From Thiodiazotropha sp040506275 (GTDB taxonomy: Bacteria > Pseudomonadota > Gammaproteobacteria > Chromatiales > Chromatiaceae), in assembly GCA_040506275.1 (NCBI GenBank), contig JBEVXD010000007.1, positions 62,001 through 126,000 of the forward strand: a stretch of DNA of 64,000 nucleotides, given 5' to 3'. Shown here one piece after another: positions 24,688-32,302 of the stretch; within the stretch, counting starts at the first letter, position 1, and every line of letters starts with the position of its first letter. Both the position numbers and the translations under genes were made by a program. The notes below the pieces were generated by a model. It was given only the letters and a program-made list of their open reading frames with translations, made no database searches and was not told where the DNA came from.

Positions 24688-25065
24688 GGCCATGCGGTAA
24701 ATAAGGTAATGATCAGAGCCCCGCTCATCAGTCAAGGCAAGGCGTACAACGCAGCATTAACTGATGAGCGGGGCTCCCTTCGGGCCGGCCCACAAGCCTC
24801 AGCAGCGTCGTTGCACTCACTTGAATTGGCCGGCCAGTCCTAAATATTTCATTTAGTAAGAATGTGTCTGTCTCCTAGATGGCTTAATGCATAACCTGAT
24901 GTAGGTCGGATAAGCGGAGCGCCATCCGACAATCTCCTGCGGGTACCACCTGAAAATGTTGGATGGCGCTCCGCTTATCCAACCTACCAGTCATTGAAAT
25001 CCACTCTAATTCCAGATTAATATCTAGCGGGAACGGCTGATCGTTACCTTATTTACCACATGGCC
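24688..25065. mobile_element. Nonautonomous element with 29-bp inverted ends and internal palindromes
   Basis: The ends GGCCATGCGGTAAATAAGGT (24688-24716) and its inverted form (25037-25065) match in 27 of 29 positions; a third copy lies at 63132-63160. Inside are two palindromes: GAGCCCCGCTCATCAGT at 24716-24732 with its mate 24760-24776, and GTAGGTCGGATAAGCGG at 24901-24930 with its mate 24958-24988. There is no ORF. It fits a MITE or a nested repeat island. 25066-25246 holds nothing recognisable. Confidence 0.75.
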
Positions 25066-25246
25066 CACTAGTCATTACTCCACTGGAGCTCTCTAGTAAC
25101 CTCATATCTCAGCGGTGAACTCCAGCCAGGGGGCAAGAAAGGTTGTGGGTTGCTGGCAGATATCTTCTCAAACATTGGCCTGCAGTTGGTGGGTCATCGC
25201 CCCACTCTACCTGTCAGAGTGAGATGCGGCATTCGCGCACATTCCA

Positions 25247-25963
25247 CTAGTGCATTGGTACACGTTCAAAATCATCTGGCAGATTAAACTGCTCTTCTGA
25301 TATAGGTTCAGACTGAGAAAAGTCGATTAAAATCTGCTGGTTATTATTGATATCCCAGATACGCAGAGGCAACCCCTTGTCCCACAATATGGTCGGCGCA
25401 TAGACTTGCATTGCATCCGCACATACATCCCGATAGGTCATAGGTATCGCTCCAAGACTGACTTTATGCTGTTCTGCCAGCAACTGGAGATACTCTTTCT
25501 GGGCAGCAAGACTCTCCATCATTACACCGGAGACCGTCAAAGCCTCCTGACAAGTTTGATCATTCACAAGCATTCGCCAGTGCTGGGGTTTCTGTCCAGC
25601 CACCATTGGTGCATCTTTCACATCCAGGGCCTGAGTTGTGACCTTCGGTGGAGAGACCATAGGTGCATCTTTTTGAGGTTTGGGTTCGATCACCAGAATT
25701 GTCCGTTCCTCATAATCGACACTGTATATCACGCTTTGACGACGGTCGTAGAGAATAAAACCATCCGCATCCTCTCCCTGATCAATGCGCATCATCAGGG
25801 GGGTGACAAAAATCCGACTGAGATAGGGTTCCTGGTCAGCCTCCTTAACCTGGTATTGCAACAGCTCAGCCTGTTGCTGCTCTGCCAAAAGTGGTGAGGA
25901 AAGCGGAACACAGAAAAGGATCCAGATCACTATTAAGTGGTCTCTGATGATTCTCATTTGCAT
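25247..25963 (-). CDS. Secreted hypothetical protein, 238 aa
   Basis: N-terminal signal peptide (IVIWILFCVPLSSPLLA), then a protein with LLQYQVKEADQEPYLSRIFVTP and FILYDRRQSVIYSVDYEERT, resembling lipoprotein-sorting/DUF4412-like beta-rich folds. Only two cysteines, possibly a disulfide (QTCQEALT and DVCADAM). It overlaps the DUF455 gene by 10 bp, so it is the third gene of an operon led by the glycerate kinase. No function assigned. Confidence 0.65.
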   Translation of the reverse strand: MQMRIIRDHLIVIWILFCVPLSSPLLAEQQQAELLQYQVKEADQEPYLSRIFVTPLMMRIDQGEDADGFILYDRRQSVIYSVDYEERTILVIEPKPQKDAPMVSPPKVTTQALDVKDAPMVAGQKPQHWRMLVNDQTCQEALTVSGVMMESLAAQKEYLQLLAEQHKVSLGAIPMTYRDVCADAMQVYAPTILWDKGLPLRIWDINNNQQILIDFSQSEPISEEQFNLPDDFERVPMH

Positions 25964-26763
25964 AGCGCCTCCAGTCTCTGTAGCTCTGACTGACTGAATC
26001 CTGCATCCAGTCTAGCCTGGTGATGTAGTGGGCATCGGATCTCTCCATTAAGGAAATTTTCCAACAAATCAAAATAGGTCTCTTCCGGATTCAGCCCCCT
26101 CTGCTGACAGAGATAGTTGAACCAGCGACTACCGAACTGAACATGCCCCACCTCTTCCCGCAGAATAACTTCCAAAGCATCAACTGTCTGCAGGTCGTTG
26201 ATCTTACTGAAGCGATTCATTATTCCTGGTGTGACATCAAGCCCACGGGCTTCCAGCATGCGTGGAACCAGCGCCATTCTCACGAGTGGATCATGAGCCG
26301 TACGCACTGCCATCTCCCACAGACCATTGTGTCCAGGGAAATCACCATAATCAACGCCACCGGCTCGCAGACGTACCCTTAGCCGCCGAAAATGGTCCAC
26401 CTCTTCCACCGCCACCTGAATCCAGTCGTTATAGAACTCCGGCGGTAGATCAGGAAAGCGTTGAACCGCATCCCATGCCAGATTGATGGCATTGAATTCG
26501 ATATGGGCAATGGCATGAATCAGTGCAAGACGCCCCTCATCGCTACCCACACCACGTCTCGGTAACTGACTGGGATCTACAAGCTCAGGACGTTGCGGAT
26601 GGCCAGCCTGAGTAATTGCATCGGCATCTGTCCAACCTGTAAGCGTCAGCTCACCTTCTGCCCAGGCTTTGGCGGTCTCTTCTGTCATTGCCAATTTTTC
26701 ATCGACTGAGTCGCACATCAGGCAGGCTCTGGCGGCCTGATAGAGTGAATCTTCCAGATTCAT
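25954..26763 (-). CDS. DUF455 ferritin-like protein
   Basis: 269 residues of the DUF455 family. Iron-type residues are in AHIEFNAINLAWD, VEEVDHFRRLR, EARGLDVTPG and LREEVGHVQFG, giving the ExxH spacing of a ferritin-like four-helix bundle. The biochemical activity of DUF455 is not established; the family is distantly like MiaE-type diiron hydroxylases. It overlaps the glycerate kinase stop by four bases (ATGA), so translation is coupled. Confidence 0.85.
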   Translation of the reverse strand: MNLEDSLYQAARACLMCDSVDEKLAMTEETAKAWAEGELTLTGWTDADAITQAGHPQRPELVDPSQLPRRGVGSDEGRLALIHAIAHIEFNAINLAWDAVQRFPDLPPEFYNDWIQVAVEEVDHFRRLRVRLRAGGVDYGDFPGHNGLWEMAVRTAHDPLVRMALVPRMLEARGLDVTPGIMNRFSKINDLQTVDALEVILREEVGHVQFGSRWFNYLCQQRGLNPEETYFDLLENFLNGEIRCPLHHQARLDAGFSQSELQRLEALCK

Positions 26764-28016
26764 ATTTTTAACCCAACCACCAAATCCATAACATTGGTGC
26801 CAGTGGGGCCTGTGGTGATGAGATCCCCACTAGCAGCAAGCAACCGTCCTGAATCCGCAGTTGTCAGGGTTTGCACTACGTCAAAACCCTCCTGTACTGC
26901 ACGATCGATGGTCTGTCCATCAACCAAAGCTCCTGCGTCTTCTGTAGGCCCATCTGTTCCATCTGTTCCTACTGAGAGCAGCAGACATTCATGAGACCCA
27001 GCCAGAACCTCAGCCCCGGCCAGCGCCAAATGTTGATTTCGTCCGCCTCTCCCTGGATTCTCAGGAAGATTAACAGTGGTTTCACCCCCCCAAATCGTGA
27101 TGCCAGGGGGGTTATCAACTATCTGTTTGGCCAATCTATGTCCCGTGTGTGTAGCATCCCCATCTAAAAATTCTGTTTCCACACCAACCTCGTAACCCAA
27201 AACCTTAGCTTGCTGTGCAGCAGCTGCTTTTGCTGCCTCCAGATTGGCCACAATGTGCAGTTGAGGCGGTTCAAGGAGTGGTTCCTTTAATGCCCGTTGT
27301 TGCGCACCTGAAGCCAGTTTTTCACTCAGCCAGTCCGGTAGAGAGAGGGTGGAGATCTTGTGTTGCAGATCCGAATCAGGGCTAAGAAGCCCTGAGCCTA
27401 TGGCTGAAGGGATATCACCAGGCACATCGGAAACTGCCAGCAGATGGGTTTCACGACCATTCAACCAGTTTAAAAGTCCTCCCCCCTTAATGCGGGAAAG
27501 GCCCTTGCGCACCCAGTTCATGGAGACAATATCCAGACCACTCCCCAACAGCCACTGATTGACGCGTACTAAAAACGGCAGATCTACACCATCTACCGGG
27601 GCTTCCACCAGGCTTGAAGCCCCGCCGGATATCAGTACCAGCAGGGGTAACTTGCTCTCGTCAGAGAGCAGTTTCAGCAGGCGTTCACCGGCCTTCAGAC
27701 TGGCATCATCAGGCACAGGGTGAGCTGACTCAATCGACTCCCAGCCACTCAGACGGCATAGCTCATGATCCAGATGGTCATATTTAGAGATGACCAAGCC
27801 TTGACGAATCCTACCCCCTAGAACGTCATGAGCACCGAAGGCCATCGATTGGGCTGCCTTGCCTATGGCGATCATTCGAACTTCGGACGGAACCGGGTTG
27901 TTCTGTAGCCAGCTGGCAACTGCAGTTCTACCTTCCACCCTGGTCAGAGCGCTTTGATAGATCTGCAATAAAGCTTGCCTAGCATCAGTCGTTTTATCAT
28001 TTTGAAGCATCTGCAC
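26760..28016 (-). CDS. Glycerate 2-kinase, MOFRL family
   Basis: 418 residues. The N-terminal part has AIGKAAQSMAFGA, the middle ISGGASSLVEAP, and the C-terminal MOFRL region has VGTDGTDGPTEDAGALVDG and GPTGTNVMDL, matching the GckA/TtuD type. It phosphorylates glycerate to 2-phosphoglycerate, linking glycolate/serine-cycle or photorespiratory carbon to glycolysis. For an autotroph it may recycle glycolate made by RuBisCO. First gene of the operon with DUF455. Confidence 0.9.
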   Translation of the reverse strand: MQMLQNDKTTDARQALLQIYQSALTRVEGRTAVASWLQNNPVPSEVRMIAIGKAAQSMAFGAHDVLGGRIRQGLVISKYDHLDHELCRLSGWESIESAHPVPDDASLKAGERLLKLLSDESKLPLLVLISGGASSLVEAPVDGVDLPFLVRVNQWLLGSGLDIVSMNWVRKGLSRIKGGGLLNWLNGRETHLLAVSDVPGDIPSAIGSGLLSPDSDLQHKISTLSLPDWLSEKLASGAQQRALKEPLLEPPQLHIVANLEAAKAAAAQQAKVLGYEVGVETEFLDGDATHTGHRLAKQIVDNPPGITIWGGETTVNLPENPGRGGRNQHLALAGAEVLAGSHECLLLSVGTDGTDGPTEDAGALVDGQTIDRAVQEGFDVVQTLTTADSGRLLAASGDLITTGPTGTNVMDLVVGLKI

Positions 28017-28127
28017 AACCTTTCTATTGAATAATGCTTAGAGCAAATGTATCAGGATTTATTCCATGAAACACGGCTACTGAGTTACACTGTGTAGTCT
28101 ATTTCATATCTTGGTGGGAGCAGAGCT

Positions 28128-29057
28128 TTGGGAAGCATACAGCTGCGTCGAAATTTCAGTCGCAACATTCTAATCCGGATGATTCTCCTGTCCGCAATAA
28201 TCGCGGCACTCATGGTGTGGAAATTTGAGTTCATCAATGAAGTCTACTTCCGTGATCAGCTCACCAGCACCGGATTAATCATTAATGGCGCTATTGTCGG
28301 TCTGTTTTCGATCGGTATCTTACGCATGATCGCCATATTTCTGCATTATGCCTCTGAAGAGAATGCACTGATCAGATTCCTAGGTAATCTACGGGAGGGT
28401 GAAGCTGATCCCCTGAAACGTATCCATAAACGGGCGATCATCTCCAATCGCTACCGCACCATGCAGGGTCTGCACAAGGCCAACTGCCCGATCAATCACG
28501 GCTCCCTGGCATCGACCCTGGTGGCTAGTGAGAGTACCCGTAACAGCTTACCCAAATTCATCAACAACATCCTCATACTCACCGGCGTTTTCGGTACCAT
28601 CGTATCGCTCTCCATCGCCTTGATTGGCGCATCTGACCTACTCGCCACATCAATCAATGTTGGCGGTATGGGCATGGTGGTACACGGTATGTCCACCGCG
28701 CTATCCACTACCATCACTGCAATCATCTGCTTCATGTTCTTCGGCTATTTTCACCTCAAACTCAGCGATGTTCAGACTAATCTGATCAGTGCTGTTGAGC
28801 AGATTACGGTGAATGAGTTGATTCCCAGATTTCAGGTTCAGACCGACAGCGCCCTGTATGAGTTCACCGGTCTGGTACGTTCGCTCCAGGAGCTGGTCAA
28901 CCAGATGAGCAAGTCTCAGGAGAAATTCGAGACCATCGAACAGCGGATGCTAGAGTCTCTGGGTAGTGTCGAGGAGAAAAACGAAGCCATTCACAACGAT
29001 CTGTCAGAAATCAAACACGTTCTTAAACTGGGCTTCCGCCTGCACGAGGGTGATTGA
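28128..29057 (+). CDS. MotA/TolQ/ExbB-type proton-channel protein
   Basis: 309 residues from TTG 28128, with GTGGGAG at proper distance. Four hydrophobic helices can be seen (about 17-38, 48-72, 141-166, 185-210). The last two, GVFGTIVSLSIALIGA and STALSTTITAIICFMFFGYF, have the small-residue and Thr pattern of the MotA_ExbB family. A cytoplasmic helical tail follows (about 215-309). Its partner overlaps the stop (TTGA). The pair should form an ion-driven stator, but neither flagellar genes nor Tol/TonB genes are near. Confidence 0.8.
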   Translation: MGSIQLRRNFSRNILIRMILLSAIIAALMVWKFEFINEVYFRDQLTSTGLIINGAIVGLFSIGILRMIAIFLHYASEENALIRFLGNLREGEADPLKRIHKRAIISNRYRTMQGLHKANCPINHGSLASTLVASESTRNSLPKFINNILILTGVFGTIVSLSIALIGASDLLATSINVGGMGMVVHGMSTALSTTITAIICFMFFGYFHLKLSDVQTNLISAVEQITVNELIPRFQVQTDSALYEFTGLVRSLQELVNQMSKSQEKFETIEQRMLESLGSVEEKNEAIHNDLSEIKHVLKLGFRLHEGD

Positions 29058-30064
29058 CCGAGATGGACGATAGCTTCATCGATCTGCGTCTCAATAACCA
29101 GGGCGCTCAGGGCGAAGACAGTTTCTGGCCCTCTTTCACAGACATCATGACCGTGATCGTGATGATATTCATGCTGGCCATGGTGATTCTGCTGCTGCGT
29201 AACATGGAGCTACTGAGCCAATTACGGTCAACCATGGAATCTGAACAGCAGGCAATGGAACTGGTGCGTTCCACCGATGAGGAGAATGAGACCCTCGAAG
29301 AGCGGTTAATTGCGCGGGAGCATGAACTGACCATGCTACGCATGCAACTGATGCAGCTGAGTGAACGTTCAGAAGAGCAGGAAGCAGCCATCTCAAGCCA
29401 GCGTTATCAAATCAATCAACTGAACCGTGAGCGGGATGAACTCGACAGCCGAGTCAACACGCTAAGTAATGAGCGCACACTACTCAACACTCAGATCACG
29501 CGCCTCAGCCAAGAGAGTGATCGGCTGAGAAACCAGGTCAGCGAAGCCAATCTCAGCATCAACAATCTAAGAAGTGACCTTGAGCAGGCAAATACCAGAG
29601 AGACCGAGACACGCCAGGACCTGGAGCAGCTAAGAATCACCCTTTCGAGCAAAGAAAAAGAGCTACTGGAAGCCCTGAGCGTCAATCAACAACGGGATGA
29701 CCAGATAACAGATTTGAAACAGGATTATTCCGAACTCAAGATCCAGTACAACAAGCTATTGCGACCTGCACGAACCGCCAAGGGTAAAACTCTGGTCGAA
29801 GTACGCTATACAAAAAAGGGTAAAAATACACGCATAGAGTATAAGGGTCCGCAGGACAGCCGCTTCAAATCTATCTCCCGAAGCAAACTGGAGAAGAACC
29901 TCTCCGCTCTCAAAGGGAAACATAAAAATCTCTATGTGAAGGTCATTATTCCGAAGAACAGTGGGCTCTCCTACAGTGAAGCCTGGAGCTTTACCAATCA
30001 CATGCATCGGAAATATGACTACTATTATCAGGAAGAGGCTAAAAAAGAGCGTATTATCGAATGA
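29054..30064 (+). CDS. MotB/TolR-like partner with long coiled coil
   Basis: 336 residues. One N-terminal membrane helix in WPSFTDIMTVIVMIFMLAMV carries the Asp expected to bind the proton, as in MotB and ZorB. It is followed by an unusually long coiled coil of about 180 residues (heptads such as LERLIAREHELTMLRMQL) and a C-terminal basic domain of about 100 residues (VRYTKKGKNTRIEYKG). No OmpA peptidoglycan-binding motif is visible, unlike classic MotB. Start at TTG 29054, overlapping the upstream stop; ATG 29063 is an alternative. The unusual tail suggests a distinct envelope machine. Confidence 0.78.
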   Translation: MTEMDDSFIDLRLNNQGAQGEDSFWPSFTDIMTVIVMIFMLAMVILLLRNMELLSQLRSTMESEQQAMELVRSTDEENETLEERLIAREHELTMLRMQLMQLSERSEEQEAAISSQRYQINQLNRERDELDSRVNTLSNERTLLNTQITRLSQESDRLRNQVSEANLSINNLRSDLEQANTRETETRQDLEQLRITLSSKEKELLEALSVNQQRDDQITDLKQDYSELKIQYNKLLRPARTAKGKTLVEVRYTKKGKNTRIEYKGPQDSRFKSISRSKLEKNLSALKGKHKNLYVKVIIPKNSGLSYSEAWSFTNHMHRKYDYYYQEEAKKERIIE

Positions 30065-30178
30065 CAGGAGATGTGTCGTTAACCTATTAAGGTGCCGGGT
30101 TAATATGACCAAAGGAATTTACCATCGACCCAGCAGTCAAAAAAGTTGAGACAAGTAAGCCTGGAAGCAATGGGAAGC

Positions 30179-30715
30179 ATGAATAGAAAAAGCAGACGTG
30201 TCATCTTGGTTATCGCCGGAAGCCTACTCATCGGCAGCTGTGCATCTAATATTCCACTAATCATTCGTACCCCTGTCGATGGTGATATCCGGGTGGATGA
30301 GATCCAACAAACCCCGGAACAATTTGCTGAGGCCCGCGTACGCTGGGGTGGTGAAATCATATCAGTAGAGAATCTGGCAGATGAAACCCACATAGAGATT
30401 CTCTCCCAACGTTTAAGCAAATCAGGCAAACCCATTACCAGTAGCAACAGCCGCGGTCGTTTCATTGCACGCATCGATGGCTTTTTGGAACCTCAGGACT
30501 TTCCAAAGGACCGCAAGATAACCGTAGTCGGTCAGGTTGACGGGGTAGTGGAGAAGCCTGTCGGCGAGTTTCCCTATACCTACCCCAAAGTGCGGGTAAA
30601 CAGTTATCACCTTTGGCCCAAACAGCAGGTCTACAACCATCCCCATTACTACTATGACCCCTTCTACGATCCTTTTTTCTACCCCTACTGGCGCAGAACC
30701 CCTTACTACTGGTAG
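30179..30715 (+). CDS. Slp-family outer-membrane lipoprotein, copy 1
   Basis: 178 residues from ATG 30179 (ATG 30170 also possible). The lipobox is LIGSC. The body has the Slp pattern: VRWGGEIISVENLADETH, GRFIARIDGFLEPQDFPKDR, GEFPYTYPKVRVNSYHLWP. Slp proteins are outer-membrane lipoproteins induced in stationary phase or stress. The tail is rich in Tyr, Pro and Phe (YYYDPFYDPFFYPYW), which is odd for Slp. It lies about 115 bp behind the MotB-like gene and 9 bp before a paralogue. Confidence 0.85.
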   Translation: MNRKSRRVILVIAGSLLIGSCASNIPLIIRTPVDGDIRVDEIQQTPEQFAEARVRWGGEIISVENLADETHIEILSQRLSKSGKPITSSNSRGRFIARIDGFLEPQDFPKDRKITVVGQVDGVVEKPVGEFPYTYPKVRVNSYHLWPKQQVYNHPHYYYDPFYDPFFYPYWRRTPYYW

Positions 30716-30724
30716 TGGCGTATA

Positions 30725-31249
30725 ATGTCTGTTCGCATACTGATCCTGGGATTGTTGATAGCGCTTTGGGGATGCAGCAGTAATCCGGTCATTCCCACTG
30801 CCGACCGAAGCTTGCCGCCAAACGAGGCTGCTCAAGGCGTTCCCGTTCCTGCACATGATATTCAATGGGGCGGTATTATCATTACCACCAAAAACCTGAA
30901 CCAGGTCAGTGAGGTGGAAATATTGGCATACACACTCGATGAGAAGGGCAAGCCTGATATCAGCAGTGCATCAATGGGTCGCTTTATTGCCAGACAGGAG
31001 GGTTATCTGGAAAGCGGAGATTATGCTTCCGGGCGACTTGTCACAGCGACCGGGCAATTCTTAGAGGTTCGATCCGGACTGGTCGGTGAGGCTGACTACA
31101 ACTATCCAATTCTGATTTGTGATCAGTTGGCACTCTGGCCCAAGGAGAGTGAGACACGAGCCAGGTCAAAGCCGAGAATCCACTTCGGATTTGGTGCCAG
31201 CAGCGGTGGAAGCAGTTATGGTGGTATCGGAATCGGATTCGGTTTCTGA
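30725..31249 (+). CDS. Slp-family outer-membrane lipoprotein, copy 2
   Basis: 174 residues. Lipobox ALWGC; IQWGGIIITTKNL, GRFIARQEGYLESGDYASGR and ADYNYPILICDQLALWP align well with copy 1. The C-terminus is glycine/serine-rich (GFGASSGGSSYGGIGIGFGF), which is different from copy 1. A strong hairpin with a T tract follows, so it ends the operon. Confidence 0.85.
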   Translation: MSVRILILGLLIALWGCSSNPVIPTADRSLPPNEAAQGVPVPAHDIQWGGIIITTKNLNQVSEVEILAYTLDEKGKPDISSASMGRFIARQEGYLESGDYASGRLVTATGQFLEVRSGLVGEADYNYPILICDQLALWPKESETRARSKPRIHFGFGASSGGSSYGGIGIGFGF

Positions 31250-31293
31250 CCCAACTATTTCGCCCCGAACATATCTAATAGGGTGCCGGGTTA

Positions 31294-31344
31294 ATAATCT
31301 CAGCTCTGTTTTTTCCTCAGCCTCGACTGAGATTATCGCTTTTT
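31294..31344 (+). terminator. Rho-independent terminator after the Slp pair
   Basis: Perfect 10-bp stem ATAATCTCAG/CTGAGATTAT (31294-31303, 31327-31336) with a 23-nt loop, then CGCTTTTT. It overlaps the 3' end of the convergent tsaB gene by 12 bases. Confidence 0.65.
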
Positions 31345-32013
31345 ATGGGCCACTTCATTCCGAAGATAGACCGGCAGCGCCCGTTCTGCCGGTACCGCCA
31401 AACCATCATCAAAACCTGCAGCTGCCAGTCTGGCGACATCCATAGCACTGCAGTAGATTTCCGATTTATAACCGAGCAGGGATTCCCCCAGTCGTTCCCC
31501 TAGCTGGGCACCATATACACCCCAACCCGATCCAGCGCCATACCATTCATGATCCAGAGGCAGTCGCACCAGATCAGCTGAGGCAACCTGCTCCTCGAAC
31601 AGTGGTTTGACCAATTCATTTTCACCAACCCGGAAAGCCCCCCAGTAGAGCTCTCCCATTCTGGCATCAAATGCTGCCAGCAGATTGGGCTCTCCTTTGT
31701 CCCTGTAGGCCCGTTGTGCCAGCGCAGCCAGCGTGGAGACCGGAACCACCGGCAGATCAGCAGCAAAGGCAGCACCTTGTATCACCCCTGTGGCAATCCG
31801 TACCCCGGTAAATGAGCCAGGACCTCTACCAAACGCCATCGCATCCAACTGATTTGGCGTCAATTCCGCCTCAGCCAGTAACTCATCCATCATGCTGAGA
31901 ATTAACTCACTGTGCCCTCTTGGTTTGATCTCATAGCGCAGTTCCACCTCATCGTCGACGAGAAGTGCAGCAGAACAGGCCTCAGTAGCGGTTTCTATGG
32001 CAAGTAGTTTCAT
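31333..32013 (-). CDS. tsaB: tRNA threonylcarbamoyladenosine biosynthesis protein TsaB
   Basis: 226 residues: LLAIETATEACSAAL and GRGPGSFTGVRIATG are the ASKHA-fold hallmarks, with AFDARMGELYWGAF downstream. TsaB partners TsaD and TsaE in making the universal t6A37 on ANN-decoding tRNAs. Length and order of motifs match the family. It is convergent with the second Slp gene, whose terminator overlaps its end. Confidence 0.95.
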   Translation of the reverse strand: MKLLAIETATEACSAALLVDDEVELRYEIKPRGHSELILSMMDELLAEAELTPNQLDAMAFGRGPGSFTGVRIATGVIQGAAFAADLPVVPVSTLAALAQRAYRDKGEPNLLAAFDARMGELYWGAFRVGENELVKPLFEEQVASADLVRLPLDHEWYGAGSGWGVYGAQLGERLGESLLGYKSEIYCSAMDVARLAAAGFDDGLAVPAERALPVYLRNEVAHKKR

Positions 32014-32109
32014 AATGGGGGCAGCAGGTTAGCACGCAACAAACCGGCAAGCTAACACAAAAACATTGATGATTCAGATCGGCCGACTTAGTAGACTACT
32101 AACACTCTC

Positions 32110-32247
32110 CTGAGGAGGGTATCGCAAAAGTCGTAGGGTGGGGCCCTGCCCCACCATTAAGGACTGACACCTGTAAAACTAGCGTTCTTTTGTACTCAAA
32201 ATCTATTTACGAATATTAGCGACATACTTTTACAACACCCTCCTGAG
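32110..32247. mobile_element. MITE-like element with REP inside
   Basis: Imperfect inverted ends CTGAGGAGGGTATCGCAAAA at 32110-32133 and the mate at 32220-32247. Between them lies a palindrome GTAGGGTGGGGCCCTGCCCC (32133-32155), related to the REPs near the transposase at 17.2-18 kb. No ORF. It occupies the tsaB-RND gap. Confidence 0.55.
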
Positions 32248-32302
32248 ATAGAAGGGAGGCTAATAATCGATATCGGTGACTCACCATGCACTCTACCCAG
32301 AA

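Noticed and set aside
25406..25897. 163-codon plus-strand ORF
   Set aside because: Antisense to the secreted protein gene, which has a signal peptide and overlaps its operon partner in the usual way.
28128..30064. Zorya anti-phage system
   Set aside because: Only a ZorA/ZorB-like channel pair is present; the downstream genes are Slp lipoproteins and no ZorC, ZorD or ZorE helicase/nuclease is present.
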